Shown here piece after piece: positions 17,205 to 25,582 of a DNA stretch of 37,118 nt. Below the pieces are notes generated by a model. It was not told the origin of the DNA. It did not search any database and was given only the letters and a program-made list of their open reading frames with translations. Positions within the stretch are counted from its first letter, which is position 1; each line of letters opens with the position of its first letter. Source of the stretch: Sulfurimonas sp. (GTDB lineage Bacteria > Campylobacterota > Campylobacteria > Campylobacterales > Sulfurimonadaceae); the NCBI GenBank assembly GCA_015487435.1, contig WFPU01000038.1:1-37118 (forward strand), read 5' to 3'. The translations under genes and the position numbers were made by a program.

Positions 17205-17791
17205 TCGAAATTATAATTGGCTTTATGGTTATCTAACATAAGCAATCTACAGCTTTTCTCTAAGATGGCAAGTTTATTTGCCATCTCATGAATATCACGA
17301 TTATAAGAGTAAACACCATACCCTTTTATTATCATAATATCAGTTTTATTACTTTGAAAATAGTGCGCTATCTTACTTTGAGCTCTTTCATACCAATCAT
17401 CAAATTGTCCTGGATCAACGATTTCAATAGAGCCTAATTCTTTATAACCAAAGTAATCTTTTGGAGAGATGATATTATGCTCAAGTGAGTAAGCTGTTGT
17501 AAAAGGTGGCATAGAAAAACATATAAATTTTGCATCTGATAGTTGAGAGTATATACTATGGTGGATGGTGGCATCTATACTTGCTTGGTTCCATCTATAA
17601 TCTTTTTTGAAATATAACTCAATTAGATTACTTTCATCTATAGCATCAAAGATAGCTTCTTTTGTGTTTATAATAAAACGGTTAGATTCCACTTTTGCAG
17701 AGATAGAACCGTGGTAAATTCCGAAAAAGTCTTTTCTAAACATTGATAGGGCTAGGGTTGAAAGTTTTTTCTTTATATTCTCTCTATTCAT
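17201..17791 (-). CDS. Class II aldolase/adducin-fold protein, zinc ligands not conserved
   Basis: The 196-residue protein follows the fold of the fuculose-phosphate aldolase/adducin family: an N-terminal helix, GIYHGSISAKVES in place of the usual GNxS block, IHHSIYSQLSDAKFICFSM, and a C-terminal helix after IIKGYGVYS. In active members the zinc ligands are the two His of a VHxHP-type motif and one His before a Gly. Here those positions read F92 and M94 (in CFSMPPF) and Y158 (in KGYG). A standard zinc aldolase site is therefore absent and a non-catalytic or different role is likely. It has AAAGGG before its start and its own short unit between bioA/M20 and dnaJ. Confidence 0.75.
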   Translation of the reverse strand: MNRENIKKKLSTLALSMFRKDFFGIYHGSISAKVESNRFIINTKEAIFDAIDESNLIELYFKKDYRWNQASIDATIHHSIYSQLSDAKFICFSMPPFTTAYSLEHNIISPKDYFGYKELGSIEIVDPGQFDDWYERAQSKIAHYFQSNKTDIMIIKGYGVYSYNRDIHEMANKLAILEKSCRLLMLDNHKANYNFD

Positions 17792-17888
17792 TTTATAGCC
17801 CTTTGTTTATATTAATTGAAAAAGGAAGTAATTCCTTTTAGTACATTAGCCACTCAAACTCTAAAGTTAGACTATAAAGAGATAAGAT

Positions 17889-19007
17889 TTACTTAAACCA
17901 GCTTTTCATTTTCTCTATTGCAGAATCTAAAACACCCTCATGAGGTTTTGATTCAATTCCAAAAGACTCTTGAAGTTGTTTTAAAAGTTCTTTTTGTTCA
18001 GAGTTTATTTTATTAGGGTAAGTTAAATTTACTTGCGCAATTAAGTTACCTTTTCCGTGACCATGAACATCATCAATACCTTCGCCTCTAAAAGTGAAAT
18101 GTTGTTTATCTACAGTTCCAACATCAAGTTTAAGCTCAAGCTCACCTGTTAAAGATGGTATTGTCAATGTTTCGCCAGTAATTGCTTGAGTGAAAAATAC
18201 AGGTATCTCTATATATATATCGTTCCCATCACGGATGAAGTGTTTATCTTTGGATACTGAAAAAGTAACATATAGATCGCCACGATTTCCATGTTTACCA
18301 GTATTTCCTTGACCTGAAACTCTTAGACGGTTTCCGTTGTCTATCCCCTTAGGGACTTTAATAGTCACCTTATTTTCTTTCTTAGTATAACCTGCACCAT
18401 GACACTCATCACATCTAGTAGTAGCAGCAGCACCAGTCCCTTCACACTCTGGACATGTTTGTGAAAATGTCATAAAACCTTGTTTCATATAAATTTGACC
18501 TTGACCATTACAACCTTTACAAGCAGATAGTTTACCATCTTTTGCACCAGTAGCTTTACACGGTTTACAAGCATCTTTATATTGAAACTCTACCTCTTTT
18601 TCGCAACCAAAAATTGCTTCATGAAATGATATTTTCATATTTACATTCATATCTAATGGGTATTTGTCAAAATCTGCTGGATTTTGACGCCCAGATCTTC
18701 CTCCACCGCCAAAGCCATTGAACATATCTTCAAACATAGAGCTTAGGTCGTCAAATCCACCAGATGAACGACGAGCGCCACCTTGAAGACCCTCTTTTCC
18801 ATAACGGTCATATATGCTTCGTTGTCGCTCGTCAATTAAACATTGGTACGCTTCATTGCATAATTTGAATTTACGTTCAGCCTCTGAATCACCAGCATTT
18901 TTATCTGGATGATATTTTTTTGCCATAGCTCTATATGCTTTTTTTATAACTGATTTGTCTGCACTGCGCTCAATTTCTAAAATATCGTAGTAACATAAGT
19001 CTTTCAT
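17889..19007 (-). CDS. dnaJ: Chaperone protein DnaJ
   Basis: DnaJ is the co-chaperone that delivers substrates to DnaK and stimulates its ATPase. The 372-residue protein has the J domain (about 4-70, HPDK at residues 33-36), a Gly/Phe-rich linker (GGFDDLSSMFEDMFNGFGGG), and four CxxCxGxG-type zinc repeats: CKPCKATG, CKGCNGQG, CPECEGTG and CDECHGAG. C-terminal substrate-binding domains follow. The first repeat has Ala-Thr before its Gly, a harmless change. Neither dnaK nor grpE is beside it. No CIRCE or other heat-shock operator is visible upstream. Confidence 0.97.
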   Translation of the reverse strand: MKDLCYYDILEIERSADKSVIKKAYRAMAKKYHPDKNAGDSEAERKFKLCNEAYQCLIDERQRSIYDRYGKEGLQGGARRSSGGFDDLSSMFEDMFNGFGGGGRSGRQNPADFDKYPLDMNVNMKISFHEAIFGCEKEVEFQYKDACKPCKATGAKDGKLSACKGCNGQGQIYMKQGFMTFSQTCPECEGTGAAATTRCDECHGAGYTKKENKVTIKVPKGIDNGNRLRVSGQGNTGKHGNRGDLYVTFSVSKDKHFIRDGNDIYIEIPVFFTQAITGETLTIPSLTGELELKLDVGTVDKQHFTFRGEGIDDVHGHGKGNLIAQVNLTYPNKINSEQKELLKQLQESFGIESKPHEGVLDSAIEKMKSWFK

Positions 19008-19046
19008 GTGTCTAAATTATCCTAACAAATATATTGATTTTTCGAA

Positions 19047-19052
19047 ATTATA
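19047..19052 (-). promoter_or_regulatory. -10 box of dnaJ
   Basis: The minus strand reads GGTATAATTTC with TATAAT here, 40 bases before the dnaJ ATG at 19007. An AGGA Shine-Dalgarno follows about ten bases before the start. Confidence 0.5.
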
Positions 19053-19065
19053 CCGTTTTTTTTAC

Positions 19066-19071
19066 TATAAT
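19066..19071 (+). promoter_or_regulatory. -10 box of mltA, very close to the start codon
   Basis: TATAAT preceded by a run of eight T. Only seven bases separate it from the ATG at 19079, so the transcript would begin at or next to the start codon. Confidence 0.4.
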
Positions 19072-19078
19072 GCTATCT

Positions 19079-20209
19079 ATGAAATATATACTTAGTTTTT
19101 TAATAATATTTATCTTTTTTTCAGGATGTTCTAAAGAACCTTTACCAACATCATTAAAAGATATCAACTTAACTAATGCTTGCGTTACATATGATTGTTT
19201 GCCAAAAACTCTTTTACAAGAGAGATCTTTTGAAGATCTTCCAAATTGGGATGAAGAAAATTATGATGAAGCATTACAAAATTTTCAAAATAGTTGTTAT
19301 AGTTCAAAAACTAAAAAGTTTTATCAAGACCTTTGTAAAAATATAGAAAAAGTAACTAATTCTAAACAGTTTTTTACATCAAATTTTATCCCTTATGAGA
19401 TAAATAAGGAAGATGGGAATGTAACAGGGATGCTAACTGGATATTATGAACCATATTTAAAAGGTTCACTAACTAAACATGGAAAATATATCTATCCTGT
19501 ATATGAAACACCAAATGATTTAATTACAGTAGATTTAAGCTCTATCTATCCAGATTTGAAAAATTATAGACTTCGTGGACAGATTAAAGGGAATAAGCTT
19601 ATCCCTTATCATACAAGAGAACAAAGTTCAAAAATAGATGTAGATGCTAAGGTTATTTGTTATGTGGATTCTAAAATTGATCTTTTCTTTTTAGAAGTTC
19701 AAGGTTCTGGTCGTGTACTTTTAGATACTGGAGAGACTATTTTTATAGGATTTGGAAATCAAAATGGACATAAATATAAATCTATAGGTCGCTACCTTGT
19801 AGACATAGGTGAAATTCCATTAGAAGATATATCTATGCAAAGTATTCGTGCGTGGTTTGTGAAAAATCCTTCAAGAGTAGACGAAGTACTTAATCACAAC
19901 AAATCAGTTGTATATTTTAAACAAAGTCAACAAGCAGCAACTGGTTCTTTAGGGATACAACTTACTCCAAAACGCTCAATAGCTGTTGATAAACGCTTTA
20001 TTCCACTTGGTAGTATGCTTTATTGTAGTGCTGAACAAACTAATGTTAAATTTAATCGTATAGTTCAAGCCCAAGATACAGGTGGAGCTATAAAAGGAAC
20101 TATTAGGGCTGATATGTTTTTAGGATTTGGCGATTATGCAAGAGAGATTGCTGGTAGATTAAAAGCACCACTAAAACTTTGGATATTATTACCAAAAGAT
20201 CTCAAATGA
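19079..20209 (+). CDS. mltA: Membrane-bound lytic murein transglycosylase A
   Basis: MltA cleaves peptidoglycan to 1,6-anhydromuropeptides at the outer membrane. The start at 19079 gives a lipoprotein signal peptide with the lipobox FFSGC. The family landmarks follow: GMLTGYYEPYLKGS, FLEVQGSGRVLLDTGE, FGNQNGHKYKSIGRYL, GIQLTPKRSIAVDK, and the 3D domain with VQAQDTGGAIKG and RADMFLGFG, which holds the catalytic Asp. An upstream in-frame ATG at 19034 would spoil the signal peptide, and one at 19070 overlaps the -10 box. The stop overlaps the recR ATG. It diverges from dnaJ. Confidence 0.93.
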   Translation: MKYILSFLIIFIFFSGCSKEPLPTSLKDINLTNACVTYDCLPKTLLQERSFEDLPNWDEENYDEALQNFQNSCYSSKTKKFYQDLCKNIEKVTNSKQFFTSNFIPYEINKEDGNVTGMLTGYYEPYLKGSLTKHGKYIYPVYETPNDLITVDLSSIYPDLKNYRLRGQIKGNKLIPYHTREQSSKIDVDAKVICYVDSKIDLFFLEVQGSGRVLLDTGETIFIGFGNQNGHKYKSIGRYLVDIGEIPLEDISMQSIRAWFVKNPSRVDEVLNHNKSVVYFKQSQQAATGSLGIQLTPKRSIAVDKRFIPLGSMLYCSAEQTNVKFNRIVQAQDTGGAIKGTIRADMFLGFGDYAREIAGRLKAPLKLWILLPKDLK

Positions 20210-20769
20210 AATTAGAAAAATTTAATAACCTTGTTGAATCATTACAAAGCTTACCAACTATTGGTAAAAAATCAGCTACAAGACTTGCCTATTACATGAT
20301 TATGAGCGATAGTTATTCTGGTATGAAGATTTCACACGCTATAGAGGATGCACTTGGGTGTTTAAAAAAATGTAGCGTATGTGGTGGTATGAGTGAAGAT
20401 GAACTCTGTTTTATTTGTTGTGATGAGCGTAGAGATGAAACTATTTTATGTATAGTTGAGAGTGCTAAAGATATCTTACTCTTAGAAGAAAATGGGCTTT
20501 TTGATGGTAAATATTTTGTTTTAGATTCACTTGAAGAATTAAGAATAAATCATCTTGAAAAAATAGTTAAAAATGGGATAACAGAATTGATTTTTGCAAT
20601 TACTCCATCTATCTCAAACGATGCAGTAATACTCTACATCGAAGATAAACTGCAAAAATACAATATTAACTTTTCAAAAATTGCTCAAGGAGTTCCAACT
20701 GGAGTAAGTTTAGAGAATATTGATCTTCTATCACTCACTAGAGCGATAGAAGATAGGGTTAAAGTTTAA
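20206..20769 (+). CDS. recR: Recombination protein RecR
   Basis: RecR works with RecO (and RecF) to load RecA on gapped DNA. The 187-residue product has the helix-hairpin-helix segment LPTIGKKSATRLAYYM (16-31), a four-cysteine zinc finger (C56, C59, C68, C71 in CSVCGGMSEDELCFIC), and the Toprim domain from about 79 (ILCIVESAKDILLLEENG). The ATG at 20206 overlaps the mltA stop (ATGA), implying translational coupling; a longer start at 20179 would extend into mltA with no family match. Its end overlaps convergent aroE by 11 bases. Confidence 0.96.
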   Translation: MKLEKFNNLVESLQSLPTIGKKSATRLAYYMIMSDSYSGMKISHAIEDALGCLKKCSVCGGMSEDELCFICCDERRDETILCIVESAKDILLLEENGLFDGKYFVLDSLEELRINHLEKIVKNGITELIFAITPSISNDAVILYIEDKLQKYNINFSKIAQGVPTGVSLENIDLLSLTRAIEDRVKV

Positions 20770-21559
20770 AACTTTTTTGCATATACTTACGTATATCTTC
20801 TTTTTTTAACTCTTTATTTACAAATAACTCGTTTGCCAATATACCTTGACCTAAAAGCATATCTGCTCCATCTTTATAAGTGATATTTTTTTCATTTGCA
20901 AGTTTTAAGAATGGTGTTAATTTTCCATATATTGCATCAGCTACAAAGTTAGTGTTGTTTAACACCTCTTCTATCAACGCTTTTGGAGCTGGTAAATTTT
21001 CATCTTTTAAGCCAGCACTTGTAGTGTTTACGACTAAGTCGTATTTTTCACATTTAAAGCTATCCCATGTATGGTATGTTGGAGTGATTTCTGTAAAATC
21101 ATTTAAACGATTCTTGCTACGATTTAGAACTGTTACATCGATATTGTCTTGTACAAATCTTGAGGTTAATGCTTTTGAAGTTCCCCCAGCTCCTAATATA
21201 AGAACTTTTTTGATATTACCAAACTCTTTTATACAAAACATAAACCCATCAGCATCTGTATTGTAACCAATCAATTTTCCATTTTCATTTATGATAGTAT
21301 TTACAACACCAACAATATTAGCAAAACCTCTGATTTCATCACAAGCTTGAAAGCCTGCTTCCTTATGAGGAACTGTAATATTAGCACCAGATAATCCAAG
21401 TGCTATAAATGTTTCACGCAGTTTATAGCCATCTTCTAAGTGGACTCTTATGTAACATGCTGGATAGTTTAAGTTTTTAAATACACAGTTATGCATAATT
21501 GGAGAGCGAGAATGTGAGACAGGGTTGCCAAAAATAGCAAAAAGTTGTTTATTATCCAT
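20759..21559 (-). CDS. aroE: Shikimate dehydrogenase
   Basis: AroE reduces 3-dehydroshikimate to shikimate with NADPH in aromatic amino acid synthesis. The 266-residue protein shows substrate contacts in NPVSHSRSPIMHN (12-24), the catalytic Lys in GANITVPHKEAGF, IGYNTDADGF, the nucleotide loop VLILGAGGTSKAL, NTTSAGL, and a C-terminal DGADMLLGQGILANELF. It is the last gene of the glyA-to-aroE unit, one base after trpE; the two enzymes serve the same pathway. The class II DAHP synthase at 33001 is the pathway's first step, but it is not linked. Confidence 0.95.
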   Translation of the reverse strand: MDNKQLFAIFGNPVSHSRSPIMHNCVFKNLNYPACYIRVHLEDGYKLRETFIALGLSGANITVPHKEAGFQACDEIRGFANIVGVVNTIINENGKLIGYNTDADGFMFCIKEFGNIKKVLILGAGGTSKALTSRFVQDNIDVTVLNRSKNRLNDFTEITPTYHTWDSFKCEKYDLVVNTTSAGLKDENLPAPKALIEEVLNNTNFVADAIYGKLTPFLKLANEKNITYKDGADMLLGQGILANELFVNKELKKEDIRKYMQKSFKL

Positions 21560-21560
21560 T

Positions 21561-22964
21561 TTAATCTAAATCCTCAAGAGAGTGAACTAATGCACCAAGT
21601 TTATTTGCAACTTCTTGATATTCTGACTCTTTTACGGAATCAGCTACTATCCCAGCTCCAGCTTGAAGAATTACTTTATCTTCTTTTACCATTGCAGTTC
21701 TTATTGTAATAGCAGTGTCCATATTTCCATCAAATCCAAAGTAACCTATACTTCCACTATAAAACCCTCTTTTTATACCCTCAAATTCAGCAATCAATTC
21801 CATAGCACGAATTTTAGGAGCACCAGTCATGGTACCTGCTGTAAATGTTGCCATAAACAAGTCAAACATATCTTTGTTTTCATCAAGCTCTGCTGTTACA
21901 TCCGATACAATATGCATAACATGAGAAAATTTTTCTATATGCATCATATCTTCTACTTTTACAGTCCCGGTCTTAGCTACACGACTTACATCATTCCTAC
22001 CTAAATCTATGAGCATAAGATGTTCTGCAAGCTCTTTAGGGTCTGCTAAAAGTTCATCTTCAAGTTCTTTATCTTTAAGCTTTGTTTTTCCACGCTTACG
22101 AGTTCCAGCAATTGGACGCAGAAGAAGTTCCCCCTCACTAAGCCTAACCATAACTTCAGGAGAGCTTCCAACAATATTAAAATCTTCATATTCCATTAAA
22201 AACATATATGGAGATGGATTTTTAGTACGTAAAATTCTATAAAAACTAAATGGATCAACTTTTATATTTCTTGTAAAACGGTTTGTCATTAAAATTTGAA
22301 AAACATCACCACTTTTAATCATCTCTTTAGAATCATCAATCATCTTGAAAAATTTCTCTTTTGAGTGGGCAAAATTACCTTTATCTTCACCAGTATTTTT
22401 AACTAGTTCAATATATGGTGATGGCTGTTTTAGCTTATTTTCAATTTTATTAAAATCATCCCCAAATTCTTCTAGGGTTGATACAAGAGTTATTTTATGA
22501 TCTTTATGTGAGTAAACTAGAACTAATTTTGGAAGTATTAAATCCAAATCTGGAGTATTTAGTTCATCTTTCAGATTATCCATATTTGAGTCAAGTTTTG
22601 GCTCAAATATCTTAACCATATCATAACCAATATAACCTATAAATCCATCTACATAACCAATTTTAAGTTCAGATATAGCTTTTTTATAAACAGCTGTATC
22701 AATATTATTGTAGTAAGTTTTTAAAAATTCAAAGGGAGATTCATCAACTACATTTTTTGAACCATTTGAATCAGTATATATTGTTTTTGAGTTTTTGTAT
22801 TGTAGTCTTTGTCTTGCCCCAATAACGATGAAACTGTAGTTACCATCACTTTGTCCAGCACTCTCAAAGAGGAAACTAATCTCATCTTTATAGAGTTCTT
22901 TAATTTTTGCATAAACTGCAATTGGTGTGAGTAGATCTTGTGTAAATTCTTTAGAGTATATCAA
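21561..22964 (-). CDS. trpE: Anthranilate synthase component I
   Basis: TrpE converts chorismate to anthranilate with ammonia supplied by TrpG. The 467-residue protein has the N-terminal FESAGQSDGNYSFI (counterpart of the LLES tryptophan-sensing region), then the chorismate-binding core: ILMTNRFTR, PIAGTRKRGKT, DLGRNDVSRVA, TAGTMTGAPKIRAMELI, GSIGYFGFDGNMDTAITIRT and ILQAGAGIVADSV. PabB is the nearest alternative, but the N-terminal sensing segment and length favour TrpE. No trpG lies next to it. A weakly defined leader is present; I saw no attenuator. Confidence 0.88.
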   Translation of the reverse strand: MIYSKEFTQDLLTPIAVYAKIKELYKDEISFLFESAGQSDGNYSFIVIGARQRLQYKNSKTIYTDSNGSKNVVDESPFEFLKTYYNNIDTAVYKKAISELKIGYVDGFIGYIGYDMVKIFEPKLDSNMDNLKDELNTPDLDLILPKLVLVYSHKDHKITLVSTLEEFGDDFNKIENKLKQPSPYIELVKNTGEDKGNFAHSKEKFFKMIDDSKEMIKSGDVFQILMTNRFTRNIKVDPFSFYRILRTKNPSPYMFLMEYEDFNIVGSSPEVMVRLSEGELLLRPIAGTRKRGKTKLKDKELEDELLADPKELAEHLMLIDLGRNDVSRVAKTGTVKVEDMMHIEKFSHVMHIVSDVTAELDENKDMFDLFMATFTAGTMTGAPKIRAMELIAEFEGIKRGFYSGSIGYFGFDGNMDTAITIRTAMVKEDKVILQAGAGIVADSVKESEYQEVANKLGALVHSLEDLD

Positions 22965-22973
22965 ATTTTTTCT

Positions 22974-23615
22974 TTATATTTTAGTTACAAAAGCTCCAGC
23001 TTCTATACTGTTTCTAATGGCTCTTAAAGCTGTTCTTGCCTTTTTATCATTAGAGAACGGACCAATTAAAACTTTATTTAGGGTACCTACTTTATGAAAT
23101 TTATATCTATAACCTTTATCTGTTATAGATTTTAAAAATTTTTTATTTGGCTCATATTTTGAAAAAGAACCAACTTGAACATAGTAAGAACCATATGAGT
23201 CAGTTTTTTTAGTTACAACTTTTTTAACTGGTTCAACTTTTTTAGTTTCAGTTTTTTTAACTTCCACTTTTTTTACAGGTGCTTTATTAGATTCAGCTAA
23301 ACTTTCTTCTTTTAGTTTTTGTGCAATTTGTTCAAGGTTGTTGCTATCTACAGCATCTTCTTGAATTACTTCAACCTCTTCAAAAAGTGGTTCTTCCTCA
23401 TTTGCAATTTGAGATTCTACAGTTTGTGGAGTTGGAAGTGGAACAGGCTTTGGTAAATTATCCACGCCATTAGAATTAAGTGTATTCATTAACATCACTA
23501 CAATAATAAGAACTACACCAAGTGTAGCTACTGCTAGTATTATCTTTTTATTTGAACCCGAAGAGTTGCCTTTATTTAAAATAATATCATTTAATTCGTT
23601 TTTTTCTTCTTCCAT
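22974..23615 (-). CDS. SPOR domain membrane protein
   Basis: The 213-residue protein is bitopic: a short cytoplasmic tail, one membrane helix (about 24-45), a Pro/Glu region, a Lys/Val/Thr-rich stretch (about 110-140) and a C-terminal SPOR domain (from YYVQVGSFSKYEPN near 144). SPOR domains bind peptidoglycan strands lacking stem peptides, typically at the division septum. As I recall, a SPOR protein sits between DUF1882 and aroE in C. jejuni (Cj0404), so this is an old linkage. AAAGGAG precedes the ATG. A role in septal wall handling is inferred. Confidence 0.88.
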   Translation of the reverse strand: MEEEKNELNDIILNKGNSSGSNKKIILAVATLGVVLIIVVMLMNTLNSNGVDNLPKPVPLPTPQTVESQIANEEEPLFEEVEVIQEDAVDSNNLEQIAQKLKEESLAESNKAPVKKVEVKKTETKKVEPVKKVVTKKTDSYGSYYVQVGSFSKYEPNKKFLKSITDKGYRYKFHKVGTLNKVLIGPFSNDKKARTALRAIRNSIEAGAFVTKI

Positions 23616-23651
23616 AATTTCTCCTTTTAGTGTATTTTTAAGTCACTTCGC

Positions 23652-23674
23652 AACTGATATTTTGTACATCAGTT
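23652..23674. other. Hairpin between DUF1882 and SPOR genes
   Basis: AACTGAT (23652-23658) and ATCAGTT (23668-23674) form a perfect seven-base stem around a nine-base loop. No T-tract follows on the transcribed strand. It may tune read-through or stability within the operon. Confidence 0.3.
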
Positions 23675-23698
23675 TTGATTTGAGTCTAAAAATGAGTC

Positions 23699-24241
23699 TC
23701 ACATATGTTTTGACCAAGAAGCACCACGCTCCTTAGAATAAACCTCATATGGTAATGTTAAAATATTGTACTCATCTGGCATATCTGCATTTGGAAACAT
23801 CCGCCACTGCTTAGGTTGTTTAGCAGCTAGTTTCATACTTATAACTTTACCAAGTTGTATAGCCTCCTGTAAAGTAGTGTGACCTTTGTGTACATAAAGA
23901 TGCAGATGACCATCTGTTTTAGTTTTGTAGGCCGTAAAATTTATATATCCCTCTTCACGAAGCAAAAGTTGTGCCTTATGGTAAAATCGCTCAGGATCAC
24001 GACCATTATAATCAATTACGATGTTTTCAACTTTATTGCGGTCGTTTACTAAAGAGTGAGCTACTGTGATTTCACCCTTTATATGTTGATTTATTATTGC
24101 TTGATTTAGTGGAGCATTCACTTTCTCAAACTTATTATAAAAAGTCCTACCTTTAAATGTTAGTTTATCAACTACTTTATCTCTTTTAATCCAGTAGTGA
24201 TTAGTTACCATTTTTATAAGTTTTAGATCCATCGCTGTCAT
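23699..24241 (-). CDS. DUF1882 family protein; primase-polymerase-like layout
   Basis: The 180-residue protein belongs, by recognition, to the Campylobacterota family DUF1882 (C. jejuni Cj0403 position, after glyA). Function is undescribed. I note a pattern recalling the archaeo-eukaryotic primase/LigD polymerase core: ENIVIDYNGRDPE (72-84; motif I is normally DxD), a helix QLLLREEGY, then TAYKTKTDGHLHLYV (103-117; normally KTSGGxGLHxYV), TTLQEAIQLGKVISMKLAAK, and EYNILTLPYEV near the end. The metal acid pair reads D77-Y-N79, so catalysis is doubtful. A short Shine-Dalgarno (AGGG) supports the ATG at 24241. It starts nine bases after glyA. Confidence 0.75.
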   Translation of the reverse strand: MTAMDLKLIKMVTNHYWIKRDKVVDKLTFKGRTFYNKFEKVNAPLNQAIINQHIKGEITVAHSLVNDRNKVENIVIDYNGRDPERFYHKAQLLLREEGYINFTAYKTKTDGHLHLYVHKGHTTLQEAIQLGKVISMKLAAKQPKQWRMFPNADMPDEYNILTLPYEVYSKERGASWSKHM

Positions 24242-24250
24242 AGTTTTACC

Positions 24251-25498
24251 CTAGTAAGTAGGTTGATTATAGATTACAAAGTTTTGAGCCAAAGCTTTTA
24301 ACTCTTCTTTGATACTAGCTTGTAATTGAGTATTATTGATATCATCAAGAACATCAGCCATTTTGTTAGCAATTAGCTCAAACTCTTTTTCTTTCATACC
24401 ACGACTTGTAAGGGCTGGAGAACCAACTCTAATTCCTGAAGTAACAAATGGACTTCTTGTTTCACCTGGAACAGTGTTTTTGTTGATAGTGATACCAGCA
24501 TTACCAAGAGCAGCATCTGCATCTTTACCGCTTATCTCACGACCTACAAAAGATACTAAGATTAAGTGGTTATCTGTTCCGCCTGAAACTACATCATAAC
24601 CTCGTTTAACTAGAACTTCACCAAGAATTTTAGCATTTGCTTTTACTTGCTTAGCGTAATCTTTCCACTCTGGAGAAAGGTTGTACTTAAAACCAACTGC
24701 TTTTGCAGCGATCACATGAACAAGTGGACCACCTTGAAGTGCAGGAAAGATTGCAGAGTTCATTTTTTTAGCTATATCCTCATCATTAGTCATAATCAAA
24801 CCACCACGAGGACCAGCAAGAGTTTTATGCGTTGTAGTTGTTACAACATGAGCATGTGGGAATGGGCTAGGGTGCTCGTTTGCTGCTACAAGACCTGCAA
24901 TGTGTGCAATATCAGCAAAAAGGATAGCACCAACTGCATCAGCAATCTCACGAAACTTTTTGAAGTCAATTTCACGAGCATAAGCAGAAGCACCACATAC
25001 GATGATTTTTGGTTTAACGATTTGAGCAATATCTAAAACTCTTTCATAGTTGATACGCCCATCAAGTTCAACACCATAAGTAAATGAAGAGTAGTTTTTG
25101 CCAGAAAAACTTGGCTTAGAACCGTGTGTTAAGTGACCACCATGGCTTAAATCCATACCTAAAATCTTATCACCTGCTTTAATCAATCCTGCATAAACAG
25201 CACCATTAGCTTGAGAACCTGAGTGAGGTTGTACATTTGCATAGTTACATCCAAAAAGCTTACATGCACGGTCTATAGCTAGTTGTTCAACACCATCTGC
25301 ATATTCACAACCACCATAATAACGCTTACCAGGATAACCCTCAGCATACTTGTTAGTAAATACAGAACCCATAGCTTCCATAACTGCTGGAAGTGTAAAG
25401 TTTTCTGATGCAATCATCTCTAAATGATCAGTTTGACGCTCTAACTCTTTTTCGCATAAATCAAATATTTCGCTGTCATATTCTTTTAAAAAACTCAT
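24251..25498 (-). CDS. glyA: Serine hydroxymethyltransferase
   Basis: GlyA interconverts serine and glycine with tetrahydrofolate and PLP and is the main source of one-carbon units. The 415-residue product has IASENFTLPAVMEAMGS, YAEGYPGKRYYGGCEY, QPHSGSQANGAVY, FADIAHIAGLVAA and the PLP lysine in VVTTTTHKTLAGPRGG. The start at 25498 is preferred to the ATG at 25537: AAGGAA lies upstream, the family begins here, and the probable -10 box lies between the two. It is first in a five-gene unit ending with aroE. Confidence 0.97.
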   Translation of the reverse strand: MSFLKEYDSEIFDLCEKELERQTDHLEMIASENFTLPAVMEAMGSVFTNKYAEGYPGKRYYGGCEYADGVEQLAIDRACKLFGCNYANVQPHSGSQANGAVYAGLIKAGDKILGMDLSHGGHLTHGSKPSFSGKNYSSFTYGVELDGRINYERVLDIAQIVKPKIIVCGASAYAREIDFKKFREIADAVGAILFADIAHIAGLVAANEHPSPFPHAHVVTTTTHKTLAGPRGGLIMTNDEDIAKKMNSAIFPALQGGPLVHVIAAKAVGFKYNLSPEWKDYAKQVKANAKILGEVLVKRGYDVVSGGTDNHLILVSFVGREISGKDADAALGNAGITINKNTVPGETRSPFVTSGIRVGSPALTSRGMKEKEFELIANKMADVLDDINNTQLQASIKEELKALAQNFVIYNQPTY

Positions 25499-25528
25499 AG
25501 TGTAAAATTCCTTGTTAAAATTAGTCCC

Positions 25529-25534
25529 ATTGTA
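25529..25534 (-). promoter_or_regulatory. -10 box of the glyA operon
   Basis: The minus strand reads TTTTTTTGTACAATGGG with TACAAT here, about 30 bases before the glyA ATG at 25498. Confidence 0.4.
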
Positions 25535-25582
25535 CAAAAAAATTGATAATAATAGGCTGAATAATTGTTCTCTATATTATTC

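Noticed and set aside
19034..19078. Longer N-terminus for mltA
   Set aside because: It would push the signal peptide and lipobox inward, and it starts upstream of the probable -10 box.
17889..19078. CIRCE or other heat-shock operator upstream of dnaJ
   Set aside because: No inverted repeat of the CIRCE type is present in the 71-base divergent gap.
20179..20205. Longer N-terminus for recR
   Set aside because: The extra residues lie within mltA, and the family begins at the coupled ATG at 20206.
21663..22242. Two plus-strand frames opposite trpE
   Set aside because: Both are shadows of the trpE coding strand, with unusual composition and no support.
23652..23674. Rho-independent terminator after DUF1882
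   Set aside because: The stem is good but there is no T-tract on the transcribed strand.
25499..25537. Longer N-terminus for glyA
   Set aside because: The -10 box falls within that segment, and a good ribosome site precedes the ATG at 25498.
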